Part shown: in pieces, positions 1 to 7,473 of the stretch
Layout: every line of letters starts with the position of its first letter
How positions within the stretch are numbered: the first letter of the stretch is position 1
From: Desulfobacteraceae bacterium UBA5623
GTDB lineage: Bacteria > Desulfobacterota > DSM-4660 > Desulfatiglandales > Desulfatiglandaceae
DNA: 13,045 bases
Assembly: GCA_002424495.1 (NCBI GenBank)
Contig: DIKH01000190.1
Location: 2,907 to 15,951, forward strand
Direction: 5' to 3'
Program-made: the position numbers and the translations under genes
Notes under the pieces: model-generated
Seen by the model: the letters and a program-made list of their open reading frames with translations, nothing else
What the model was told of the DNA's origin: nothing
Databases searched by the model: none

Positions 1-693
1 ATAGGCCATGAATTCCTGTTCGGCCTGTTCACCGAGGTTTTTAGTGTCCACCAGGAACAACACCCGTCTGGCCTTGGCATATGTGAGGAGGCGATAAATG
101 GCTGTAATGGCCGTAAAGGTCTTTCCTGAACCGGTGGCCATCTGGACAAGGGCCTTGGGTTGGTTTCCGCGGAAGGAATCTTCGAGGTTGTTGATGGCGG
201 TGATTTGGCAATCCCTAAGCCCTTTGGGGTCCAGGGATGGAATATCAAAAACCCTCCGCCTTAGAGATGCACCCCTCTTCAGCCATTCCCGAAAGGTTTC
301 AGGCCGATGGAAGGTGAAAACAGTCCTGGAGCGCGGCTTAGGGTCTCGATAATCGGTAAAACGTGTCAAGGCTCCAGTGCTTTCAAAAACAAAAGGTAGA
401 GGCTCATTGTTGAGGTGTTTCAATTTGCTGTCCGCATAGTCTGTTGACTGGGTTTCCGCCTGAATGAGCTGATAGCCTTTGTCTTCGGCCTTTGCCTCAA
501 TTATGCCAACCGGCTTGCCGTCTACAAACAGCACATAGTCGGCTGGACCGATATCGGTCTGGTATTCCGTCACGGCCACACCCGGTCCGGCACTCAGATT
601 TATGTGCCGTTTGTCCTGTATGATCCAGCCGCATTCAGACAATTGCCTGTCAATATTGTCTCGCGCGATCTGTTCCGGGTTTTGATTGACCAT
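1..693 (-). CDS. hsdR: Type I restriction enzyme R subunit (HsdR), N-terminal part, cut by the left edge
   Basis: HsdR is the ATP-driven translocase and endonuclease subunit of a type I restriction-modification complex. The frame starts at ATG 693-691 and stays open for 231 codons to base 1, so the gene is partial. The N-terminal nuclease fold shows IGPADYVLF with D52, then GIIEAKAED with E66 and K68, a PD-(D/E)xK arrangement. Residues 158-168 resemble a Q-type motif (LRDCQITAI), and MATGSGKT at 185-192 is the Walker A motif of the SF2 helicase. RVLFLVDTKNLGEQAEQEF near the visible end is typical of EcoEI-like HsdR proteins. The gene begins 2 bases after the radC stop, with GGGG near the end of radC as a modest ribosome binding site, so it is probably translated together with radC. 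The hsdM and hsdS partners are not in the window. An orphan DEAD/DEAH protein of the same fold is the alternative. Confidence 0.85.
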   Translation of the reverse strand, partial: MVNQNPEQIARDNIDRQLSECGWIIQDKRHINLSAGPGVAVTEYQTDIGPADYVLFVDGKPVGIIEAKAEDKGYQLIQAETQSTDYADSKLKHLNNEPLPFVFESTGALTRFTDYRDPKPRSRTVFTFHRPETFREWLKRGASLRRRVFDIPSLDPKGLRDCQITAINNLEDSFRGNQPKALVQMATGSGKTFTAITAIYRLLTYAKARRVLFLVDTKNLGEQAEQEFMAY

Positions 694-695
694 AT

Positions 696-1397
696 CTACC
701 CCAGCATACCGTCATTAGCAAAACTGAAAAAAGTATCCCCCCCGATAATGATATGATCGAGGACCTTGATCCCCATGATTTTTCCTGCGGCGGTCAGTTC
801 CGAGGTGAATGTTTTGTCCTCCGGGCTCGGGGTTGTATTCCCGCTTGGATGATTATGGATGCAGATTATTGCCGCCGCAAATTTTTGCAGGGCTGTATGC
901 AAGATCTCTCGGATAATAGGCCTGGCCTGATTTACTGTGCCCTGGGCGGCATCATTGATGTCTATTATCCTGTTATCACTATTTAAATATACCACCTTGG
1001 AAACCTCGGTTTTAAGGTCTCCCATCTGCGGCATCAGAATCTCGATGATGTCCTGGGCAGAGGCGATCTTCTGTTTGAGGGTTAGCGCCTCATCCTCCCG
1101 GAACCGGCGACCGATCTCAAGGGCGGCCAAAATCTGCGAGAGCTTTGCCGGACCCAACCCTTTTATTTTCTTCCACTCACGCATGTCCGTATGGCTCATA
1201 TTCCGAAAGTTTCCGAACTTCTCTACAATCTGGCGAGCCAGATCAATGGCGCTTGCACCCGTAACCCCGGTGCGCAAAAGGATAGCCAAAAGTTCTGAAT
1301 TGGTCAGCGCGCCAGGGCCTTTTCTAAGAAGTTTCTCTCTAGGCCGGTCATCTCTGGGCCAGCTTTTGATTCCTGTCACCTTGGTCTTGTCAGGCAC
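696..1397 (-). CDS. radC: RadC family protein (JAB/MPN domain)
   Basis: This is a complete RadC (UPF0758) protein of 233 residues, the usual length for the family. Its biochemical role is unsettled; family members are often found in genomic islands and near defence or mobile genes. Helix-hairpin-helix-like sequence lies at about 76-98 (KKIKGLGPAKLSQILAALE). The C-terminal JAB metal-site motif is HNHPSGNTTPSPED at 181-194, with H181, H183 and D194 as expected ligands. The start is GTG at 1397; an in-frame TAA four codons further upstream leaves no other start. The ribosome binding site is poor, and a 58-codon frame with an excellent site overlaps the first 22 bases, so translation may be coupled to it. 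hsdR follows after 2 bases. Confidence 0.93.
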   Translation of the reverse strand: MPDKTKVTGIKSWPRDDRPREKLLRKGPGALTNSELLAILLRTGVTGASAIDLARQIVEKFGNFRNMSHTDMREWKKIKGLGPAKLSQILAALEIGRRFREDEALTLKQKIASAQDIIEILMPQMGDLKTEVSKVVYLNSDNRIIDINDAAQGTVNQARPIIREILHTALQKFAAAIICIHNHPSGNTTPSPEDKTFTSELTAAGKIMGIKVLDHIIIGGDTFFSFANDGMLG

Positions 1398-1552
1398 GTC
1401 TCTGTACCATTATTTGTAAGCAAAGTTTCCCCCCTAGTTTTCTCCCTGGTTTTTTCGGCAGAATCATTGGTCATTACATATGTTGGCCGAGGGAATTCAA
1501 GGATAAACATGGCATCATAACGAATATTGACCTCGGGACAGTGCTCCAACAC
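1376..1552 (-). CDS. Possible small protein (58 codons) overlapping the radC start
   Basis: This GTG-initiated frame has a perfect AGGAGG (1558-1563, minus strand) 5 bases before the start. It encodes 58 residues (RYDAMFILEFPRPTY in the first half) and ends inside radC in another frame, overlapping it by 22 bases. The stretch HCPEVNIRYDAMFI faintly recalls the RFD...-type C-terminus of YraN/UPF0102 nucleases, so it may be a relic of such a gene, but I cannot establish this. An in-frame TAG sits directly before the ribosome binding site. It may serve as a leader that delivers ribosomes to the weak GTG start of radC. The strong site supports translation; the unrecognised sequence argues for caution. 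Confidence 0.4.
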   Translation of the reverse strand: MLEHCPEVNIRYDAMFILEFPRPTYVMTNDSAEKTREKTRGETLLTNNGTETCLTRPR

Positions 1553-1910
1553 AATGGCCTCCTATTTTTATCGCAGATTAGACCCTATCAAAAAAGACAG
1601 ATTCTCTTTGAGCCTTATGGATGAAAATATTTCCGACTGAAATTGTATTGAATGGGCAAACTGGGTGAATATAACGGAAAGAAGGGTATTGATCAAGGGA
1701 CTTTCAGGGGGCTGACACTATCAGAAGGTCAGACGGCGGCAGGCAATAATTCTCCCCCAAGATGTCGCATATGATTGAATCTTGACTCTACAGCCTAATC
1801 TTTCTATAATTTTTTCTCGAAAAAGCAAATCAGAATCTTCAATCTCCCCAGTGTTGTGATCATAGAAAGAAATTTTGTATCCTCAGTGCATTGAACAGCA
1901 CATCCTTCCG
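1553..1910. other. Intergenic region between hrpA and radC, with a possible coding relic
   Basis: No convincing gene lies in this 358-base stretch. On the minus strand, 1724-1882 is open for 53 codons and its translation looks protein-like (for example KISFYDHNTGEIEDSD and LLFREKIIERLGCRV). It has no ATG, and the upstream boundary is a TGA preceded by a short ATG-led stretch (MCCSMH) that starts 8 bases after the hrpA stop. It may be the decayed 3' end of a gene. I see no clear hairpin followed by a T-run that would end hrpA transcription. Confidence 0.4.
1558..1563 (-). promoter_or_regulatory. Strong ribosome binding site AGGAGG
   Basis: Perfect AGGAGG on the minus strand, 5 bases from the GTG of the 58-codon frame. 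It is the only strong Shine-Dalgarno sequence upstream of radC and suggests coupled translation into radC. Confidence 0.5.
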
Positions 1911-4900
1911 TCACACCATGCGCTCGATCTCCTTGAGTTTTAGTTTCAGGCGTTTTTCAGAGACCGGGTAGGGGGTCTTGAGTTCCTGGGCGAACAAAGA
2001 GACCTTAAACTCCTCAATCATCCAGCGAAGCTCCTCCAGCGCCTCTTTTTTCTCATGGGTGGCATTGGGTGGCAGGTTTTTGACCATTTGGTTGAAGGCC
2101 TCACGGAACACTGACGCCTGGGTCTGTTTTTGCAGGTCCTTTTGCGGGTCATTGACAAAACGTTCCGCCCTTATCCGGATCGCTTTCAAATAGCGCGGCA
2201 GATGAGCCATGCGATCCCCTGTATAGATTCCAATGAAGTTCTTCGGGACCAGGACATCCAGGTCTTTTCTCATACGGCTGCAGAATAACAAGGCTTCCCG
2301 GTTGCCTTTGTGGATGTTTTCCAGTTGAAAGAGTTGTGCCCTCGTATCATGAAAGGCCTCGAAAATCTCCATTGCAGAGCGTCTAAGTTCCATTCCCTGC
2401 CCGGAAATGGGGACCAGGGATGCGGCATGGGCATCAAAGTCTTCACGGCTGCGAATGTTATGGTGGAAAAGCCGTTTGAGCACCCCTTCATATAATGCCT
2501 GTTCAACCACCTTTATGCCGCCGAAATATTCCGCGCCCTTGACCCCTTTGCCTGTAAGGGCGAGGTTCTTTTTTAAAAACGTCAATTCCTTTTTAAAGTG
2601 GATGACAAAAAGGGCGTTAACCCCCTGCCTGTGCGATTTGAGGGCCTCTTCCTGAGTGGCGAACAGCCGGAGGTTTACAGCATCTTCTGCTGCCTCAAGC
2701 CCCGGAAAACCCATTACATTGGGCGCGATCTCAATGGCTTCCGGCAAGGGGCCGAAGTCCCAGGTCTTAAGACCGGTTTTCTCCCATGTCTCTTTTGCCT
2801 TTTTCCAGGCTGCTGAATCATTTTTCACCAAAGACAAGGCCGGAGAGCTTTGCAGCAGGGCAAGATCCCGGCCTGCAGTAAGCTGGCGGCCTTGGTGATC
2901 GGTGATTGCCACCCGCACCTGAAGGTGCTCCGGGATATCCACCCGGGACCAGACCGAAGCCGGGATATCCACGCCGAATTCCTGATACACAAATCCGGCC
3001 AGGGTTGTGACCAGGGGTTTATCCGTCTGTTTCATCTTCTCCATGATCCGGTCCACGGTGTTGGGGACAGGCACCAGTTGTTTGCGGTAAAGCTTGGGAA
3101 GCCCCTTGATCAGGGCGGTCACCTTTTCCCGCAAAAGCCCTGGGACCCCCCATTCCAGGGGTCCCGAGGGGAGCCCCGGCGCCAGGGACGCGGGGATATT
3201 GACGGTCACCCCGTCATCCTGTTTTCCGGGCGCAAATTTGTAGGAGCAGTCCAGGACCGCTTGTCCCACAGCCAATTGGTCCGGGTATTGGGCCAGTTCA
3301 TCCTCATCCGGATATGTCATGATGAAGTCCTGCTCCCGCATCCTGAGAAAATCATCTCCCCCTTGATCCCTGATCATTCTTTTGAGGGTACGGATATCAC
3401 AGACCCCTTCAAGCTTCTGTGCATAAAAATCGGCCAGCACCGCTTCGCTTGCCAGAATGTCCCTGCGTCTAAGTTTGTCTTCCAGGGCCGCAATTTTTTC
3501 CACCAGACCCTGATTGTGAAACAAAAAGGCCATCTGCTCTTTGATGTCTCCTTCCACCAGGGCCTGCACAAATATCTGGTTCGCCTCCTTGGGGTTGATC
3601 CGCCCGTAAGAGACGGGTCGCGCCCTGACAATGGGAAGACCAAACAGGCTCACCTGTTCAAGGGCCATGACCTCACCCCGGTTTTTCTCCCAATGGGCAT
3701 TGGCGTAACTGCGCCGGCACAGGTCTCCTGCCAGGGGCTCCAGCCACTCGGGATCAATCCTGGCCGTGGTGCGGGCAAAAAGGCGGGAAGTCTTAACCAT
3801 CTCCGCCGTCACGATCCACTGACAGTCCTTATTGAAGAGCACTGAGCCCGGAAAGACCATTGGCTCTCTGCCCTTGGCCGCCTGATAGATGTTCTTTTCC
3901 TTTTTCACGGCAATATTGGACAAAAACCCGCTCAGGATGCTTCGGTGAATGCCGGCGTAGAGGGTGTCCGGTGTCTTTTCCGTGTCCTTACCGGCCTTGG
4001 TAATCCGCTGTTCCCTCAAGATCATCCGGATCTGATCCTTGATGTAGATCCATTCCCTCATACGCGCAAAGGAAAGGAAATGGGCTTTACAGAATTTTCG
4101 CATATTGTTCTGGGTCTTCAATTGTTCCAGGTTCCGGTGATAGCGGTTCCAGATATTTAAAAACGTGATAAAATCAGAGGCCGCGTCCCTGAAAGGGGCA
4201 TGGACCTGGTCGGCCTGGGCCGCCTTTTCAATGGGCCTTTCCCGTGGGTCCTGGATGCTCAATGCCGCGGCTATCACCGAGACTTCCGCTGCACAGCCCT
4301 CCTTTTGGGCCTCAAGGATCATGCGGGAGATCCTGGGGTCCAGGGGCATCCGGGCCATGATGCGCCCTTTTTCCGAGAGCGTAATGGATTTTCCGCTCTT
4401 TTCAATGGCGCCCAGTTCCTTCAAAAGATCAAATCCGTCCTTGATATTTTTGGGATGGGGTTCATCCACAAACGGAAACGCGGCAACATCGCCCAGGTTC
4501 AGAAAGATCATGCGCAGGATGACCTCGGCCAGGTTTGCACGCAGGATCTCCGGGGGTGTGAATTCGGGACGCGCCTCATAGTTCTCCTGGGCGTACAGTC
4601 GGATGCAAACCCCATTCTGCACCCTGCCGCACCGGCCTTTTCTCTGATCTGCGCTGCTCTTGGATATGGGGCTCACCGGCAGGCTTGTGGTTCGTGTGGT
4701 GGGCAGATATTGGGAGATGCGCGCAAGGCCCGTATCAATCACGTATTTGATACCGGGGATGGTGAGCGATGTCTCGGCCACGTTGGTGGCCACCACGATC
4801 TTTGGCCCTGGGACCGTATATACCCGTCCCTGTTCGGATGCGGAAAGCCGGGCAAAGAGGGGCAGCACGCTTGTCCCCGGATATTGACGGCCGGAAAGCC

Positions 4901-5837
4901 GTTCGCAGGTCTCCAGGATATCCTGTTCAGTGGGCATGAAGATCAGGATATCTCCCCGCCGGTCCTGACTCCGAAGCCTATCCACAGCCTCAACCGCCAT
5001 GTCCACATAGGTGATGTCGCCGGAGTCCTCCTTATCCGGCGGCAGCGGCATGTATTTTAACTCCACCGGATACATGCGGCCCCCCACTTGGACGACAGGG
5101 GCATTATCAAAGGCCTTTGAAAACTTTTCCGTGTCCAGTGTGGCCGAAGTGATGATCAGTTTCAGATCGGGCCTTTCCGGAAGCAGGGTCTTCAAAATTC
5201 CCAAGAGGAAATCAATATTGAGGCTCCGTTCATGGGCCTCATCAATAATCAGGGTGTCGTAGGCCAGAAGCCGGGAGTCCTGCTGCGTCTCCATCAACAG
5301 GATTCCGTCTGTCATGATCTTGATGTATCCCTGGGGACGGACATGTTCCTGAAACCGGATCTTGTAACCGATGGATTGACCCACCTCTTCCCCCAGTTCC
5401 TGGGCAATGCGCTGGGCAATAGTGATGGCCGCGATGCGGCGGGGCTGAGTGCAGCCGACAAGACCGTTGATGCCCCGGCCCGCGGAAATACACATCTTTG
5501 GGATCTGGGTGCTTTTCCCGGAGCCGGTATCGCCTGAAATGATAACAACCTGGTGCTGTTGAATGGCCCGGATAATATCATCCTTCCTTGAGGTAATGGG
5601 AAGGGCCTCGGGAAAAGTGATCTCCGGTTTTAGCTCAATCCGGTCCTGCTTTGTCCGAATGGCGGTCTCAACCCTTTTTTCCAGATAGCTCAGTTGCCGG
5701 AAAAAGACCTTGTCAGGAGGCCTGTTTCCGGCCCGTTTCCGAATCTGAAGGATCTGATCGGCAAAGCCGGCCTGATCCCGGGTCATGACATGGGCAATAC
5801 GGCTCTGGATTTGTTTTATTCGATCTGAAAGGGACAT
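1911..5837 (-). CDS. hrpA: ATP-dependent RNA helicase HrpA
   Basis: This cytoplasmic DEAH-box RNA helicase has 1308 residues, close to the roughly 1300 of E. coli HrpA, and aligns with it by eye from residue ~70 onward. In order: Walker A GDTGSGKST at 102-110, motif Ia TQPRR at 130-134, DEAH at 199-202, SAT at 231-233, TNVAETSLTIPG at 351-362 (motif V region), and QRKGRCGR at 398-405 (motif VI). Helicase-associated and OB-fold regions follow, then the long HrpA-specific C-terminal region (DUF3418 type) from about 700 to the end. HrpA is known in E. coli for mRNA processing and for rescue of stalled ribosomes. All motifs are intact. The ATG at 5837 has no obvious ribosome binding site; M18 is an alternative start but has none either. 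The gene appears monocistronic and is divergent from the DUF202-like gene. Confidence 0.96.
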   Translation of the reverse strand: MSLSDRIKQIQSRIAHVMTRDQAGFADQILQIRKRAGNRPPDKVFFRQLSYLEKRVETAIRTKQDRIELKPEITFPEALPITSRKDDIIRAIQQHQVVIISGDTGSGKSTQIPKMCISAGRGINGLVGCTQPRRIAAITIAQRIAQELGEEVGQSIGYKIRFQEHVRPQGYIKIMTDGILLMETQQDSRLLAYDTLIIDEAHERSLNIDFLLGILKTLLPERPDLKLIITSATLDTEKFSKAFDNAPVVQVGGRMYPVELKYMPLPPDKEDSGDITYVDMAVEAVDRLRSQDRRGDILIFMPTEQDILETCERLSGRQYPGTSVLPLFARLSASEQGRVYTVPGPKIVVATNVAETSLTIPGIKYVIDTGLARISQYLPTTRTTSLPVSPISKSSADQRKGRCGRVQNGVCIRLYAQENYEARPEFTPPEILRANLAEVILRMIFLNLGDVAAFPFVDEPHPKNIKDGFDLLKELGAIEKSGKSITLSEKGRIMARMPLDPRISRMILEAQKEGCAAEVSVIAAALSIQDPRERPIEKAAQADQVHAPFRDAASDFITFLNIWNRYHRNLEQLKTQNNMRKFCKAHFLSFARMREWIYIKDQIRMILREQRITKAGKDTEKTPDTLYAGIHRSILSGFLSNIAVKKEKNIYQAAKGREPMVFPGSVLFNKDCQWIVTAEMVKTSRLFARTTARIDPEWLEPLAGDLCRRSYANAHWEKNRGEVMALEQVSLFGLPIVRARPVSYGRINPKEANQIFVQALVEGDIKEQMAFLFHNQGLVEKIAALEDKLRRRDILASEAVLADFYAQKLEGVCDIRTLKRMIRDQGGDDFLRMREQDFIMTYPDEDELAQYPDQLAVGQAVLDCSYKFAPGKQDDGVTVNIPASLAPGLPSGPLEWGVPGLLREKVTALIKGLPKLYRKQLVPVPNTVDRIMEKMKQTDKPLVTTLAGFVYQEFGVDIPASVWSRVDIPEHLQVRVAITDHQGRQLTAGRDLALLQSSPALSLVKNDSAAWKKAKETWEKTGLKTWDFGPLPEAIEIAPNVMGFPGLEAAEDAVNLRLFATQEEALKSHRQGVNALFVIHFKKELTFLKKNLALTGKGVKGAEYFGGIKVVEQALYEGVLKRLFHHNIRSREDFDAHAASLVPISGQGMELRRSAMEIFEAFHDTRAQLFQLENIHKGNREALLFCSRMRKDLDVLVPKNFIGIYTGDRMAHLPRYLKAIRIRAERFVNDPQKDLQKQTQASVFREAFNQMVKNLPPNATHEKKEALEELRWMIEEFKVSLFAQELKTPYPVSEKRLKLKLKEIERMV

Positions 5838-5931
5838 GAAAAAGTAAGATAAGGTGTTGAGCCTGGTTATGCAATATTAAAAAATGGGCAGTGGTGATTC
5901 CCAAAGATGAGATAAAATGATAAAAGACTTG

Positions 5932-5954
5932 GGAGGCTGTCCGAAAATAAGATA
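5932..5954 (+). repeat. Left copy of a 23-bp inverted repeat, likely an insertion-sequence end
   Basis: Starts GGAGGCTGTCCGA and matches the minus strand of 9238-9260 at 21 of 23 positions (differences at 5945 and 5949). The two copies face inward, 3.3 kb apart. GGCTGTCC-type ends are common in DDE-transposase insertion sequences (from memory, not searched). No transposase coding follows this copy. Confidence 0.65.
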
Positions 5955-5980
5955 TTTTTGCCGAGATCAAGAATGACGAT

Positions 5981-5994
5981 CCCGCCATGGCGGG
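5981..5994. repeat. Perfect 14-bp palindrome CCCGCCATGGCGGG
   Basis: CCCGCCATGGCGGG is self-complementary and lies 27 bases inside the left inverted repeat and 35 bases before the next start codon. It could be part of the insertion-sequence end, a miniature repeat, or an operator for the downstream gene. Confidence 0.55.
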
Positions 5995-6029
5995 CTTACA
6001 CAACATAACATACTAAAAAGGCACAAGAT

Positions 6030-6362
6030 ATGAGCGGCAATAAAACTGAATTTAATTCTATAGCAATAAATGAGGTGCAACTTGTTCTGGCGGAAAAGCG
6101 CACATCTTTAGCCGTGATGCGGACAGGGATAGCTGTATTAGCGTTGCCTCTATCAGTTATGAGTGTTCTGATAGCCACTTCAAGATATTATGATGTCCTT
6201 CATGTATTACATTTCCTTATTCCATTAGGCATAATCAGTTTTTTCTTGATTGTTTTTGGTGCGTACCTGATTATTCGTTCGATAATCAAGATGCGACATC
6301 ATGATCGTCTTATTCATGAAATGAAGTTACAGCATAGTATCATTGGAAAATTCATTGATTGA
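6030..6362 (+). CDS. Small membrane protein, DUF202 (YidH)-like
   Basis: This 110-residue protein has two predicted transmembrane helices (about 32-50 and 62-84) and a basic, His-rich C-terminus. The motif LAEKRTSLAVMRTGIAVLA at 20-38, with R24 and R31 each followed by T just before the first helix, is the hallmark of the DUF202/YidH family. Family function is unknown; many members are inner-membrane proteins of two or three helices. The start has AAAAGG about 8 bases upstream, a moderate site. It precedes the LUD gene by 103 bases on the same strand and starts 75 bases inside the left inverted repeat. Base composition is more A+T-rich than in hrpA, consistent with acquisition by transfer. 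Family call fairly secure, role unknown. Confidence 0.75.
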   Translation: MSGNKTEFNSIAINEVQLVLAEKRTSLAVMRTGIAVLALPLSVMSVLIATSRYYDVLHVLHFLIPLGIISFFLIVFGAYLIIRSIIKMRHHDRLIHEMKLQHSIIGKFID

Positions 6363-6465
6363 GTTCATGGGACTATCCTAACCGGCTCTCTGCATTATAA
6401 TTATCAGGTGAGATAAAACTGATACCGAAACAAGGGCTAAAACCATATCGTGCCAGGAGGACACT

Positions 6466-7119
6466 ATGAAAGATCCTATTCAGCAGTATTGGCAGATTCG
6501 CCTTGCTGATGTAAAAAAAGCACTGGAGGAAAATAACTTTGACGTGTACATTGCCGATAATTCTGCCGCCGCAAAAGAGATAGTCTTAACTGAAATCATT
6601 GCCAAAATGGATGTAAATACGGTTTCCTGGGGCGGATCCGTGACGCTTGTCTCCACTGGCATTTATGCGGCCGTCAGGGACTCTTCAAACCTGGAGGTCC
6701 TGGATGTATTCAGCAAAAAGCTTCCTCCGGATGAAATCAGTCAGATGCGGCGAGATGCCATGCTTGTTGATCTGTTTATCACAGGAACAAACGCTGTTAC
6801 AGAATACGGACAACTCGTCAACCTTGATATGTATGGAAACCGTGTCGCTGCCATCACTTTCGGACCCAAAAATGTGGTTATCCTGGTAGGACGCAACAAA
6901 ATCGTCTCTGATCTGAATGCGGCCATGTCCCGGATCAAAGACTATGCAGCGCCAGTAAACGCCATGCGGCTTGAGAAGAAGACACCTTGTGCCAAAAGCT
7001 CCTATTGCGAGGAGTGCAAGAGCCCTGAGCGTATTTGCAATTCATGGACTATAACTGAAAAATCATTTCCAAAAGGCAGGATAAAGGTGGTTTTGATTAA
7101 CGAGGATCTTGGTTTCTAA
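6466..7119 (+). CDS. LUD-domain protein (LutC/YkgG-like, DUF162)
   Basis: This 217-residue protein is one LUD domain, the fold of LutC and YkgG in lactate utilisation. Recognisable stretches are WGGSVTLVSTG (55-65), DLFITGTNAVTEYGQLVNLD (102-121), FGPKNVVILVGRNKIV (132-147) and a C-terminal RIKVVLINEDLGF. Near the end C175, C181, C184 and C191 form C-x5-C-x2-C-x6-C, a possible metal or iron-sulfur site seen in stand-alone anaerobe members. No lutA or lutB neighbour is present, so a role in lactate oxidation is not supported by context. The start is fixed by AGGAGG 6 bases before the ATG. It may be co-transcribed with the DUF202-like gene 103 bases upstream. Family call strong, substrate unknown. 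Confidence 0.88.
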   Translation: MKDPIQQYWQIRLADVKKALEENNFDVYIADNSAAAKEIVLTEIIAKMDVNTVSWGGSVTLVSTGIYAAVRDSSNLEVLDVFSKKLPPDEISQMRRDAMLVDLFITGTNAVTEYGQLVNLDMYGNRVAAITFGPKNVVILVGRNKIVSDLNAAMSRIKDYAAPVNAMRLEKKTPCAKSSYCEECKSPERICNSWTITEKSFPKGRIKVVLINEDLGF

Positions 7120-7167
7120 GGTCGTGCTCAGAACTGCTTAATCCAGCCTCAAATTTTTTTTGGAATA

Positions 7168-7188
7168 TGTGATATTTTTCACTTGACA
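7168..7188 (+). promoter_or_regulatory. Orphan CRP/FNR-family-like box overlapping a TTGACA -35 element
   Basis: TGTGA, six bases, then TCACT (7168-7183) is one base from a textbook CRP-type palindrome, and TTGACA follows at 7183-7188. A start near 7217 would place the box centre at -41.5, the class II position. The -10 region (around 7205-7212, AAATAT) is weak. No gene starts on the plus strand for another 530 bases. Confidence 0.4.
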
Positions 7189-7259
7189 AAAAATATGAAT
7201 TAAGGCAAATATGGATGGACTCAAAAATTTGATGCTAAGGTTTTTTTTGTTTTGTAAAG

Positions 7260-7358
7260 TCAAATATCGCGTTCGGTCTTAACGGTGTTTTCCACCATGA
7301 CCTTCCACTGTTCCGAGAAGTACGGCTCGTCCCATTCTGGTTCATGTCTTTGTCTTTA
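7260..7358 (-). pseudogene. Gene fragment, C-terminal 32 codons of an unidentified protein
   Basis: On the minus strand, between TAA (7356-7358) and TGA (7260-7262), the frame is open for 32 codons. It reads like a real protein end (EPEWDEPYFSEQ, then WKVMVENTVKTERDI and stop), with acidic and aromatic residues unlike random translation. There is no start codon and nothing upstream continues it in the same frame. I do not recognise the family. It is best read as a decayed remnant. Confidence 0.4.
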
Positions 7359-7439
7359 GAAACAAAAACCGTTTAGCGCTTATCATACTCCTTTTGGATT
7401 TGAAATAGGCCTCTTACTTTCCTCCAGTGAAAATAAGGG

Positions 7440-7457
7440 CCGGGATTATAATCCCGG
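7440..7457. repeat. Perfect 18-bp palindrome
   Basis: CCGGGATTATAATCCCGG is fully self-complementary over 18 bases with TATA at its centre. It is not followed by a T-run, so a terminator is unlikely; an operator or part of a mobile repeat is more plausible. Confidence 0.6.
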
Positions 7458-7473
7458 GAGGCAATTTAAAACG

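Larger units (their letters stand above)
5838..6029. other. Divergent intergenic region hrpA / DUF202-like gene
   Basis: Contains the left copy of the GGAGGCTGTCCGA repeat (5932-5954) and a perfect 14-bp palindrome (5981-5994). The part next to hrpA is A+T-rich and should hold the hrpA promoter, but I cannot name a convincing -35/-10 pair. Confidence 0.4.

Noticed and set aside
1883..1885. TGA as a selenocysteine codon
   Set aside because: No recognised selenoprotein family, no convincing ribosome binding site and no verified SECIS; decay is simpler.
2850..3845. 331-codon plus-strand open frame
   Set aside because: Lies wholly inside hrpA on the opposite strand; its translation has no family features and hrpA is intact with all motifs.
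4200..5060. 286-codon plus-strand open frame
   Set aside because: Antisense to the helicase core of hrpA; a by-product of its codon use.
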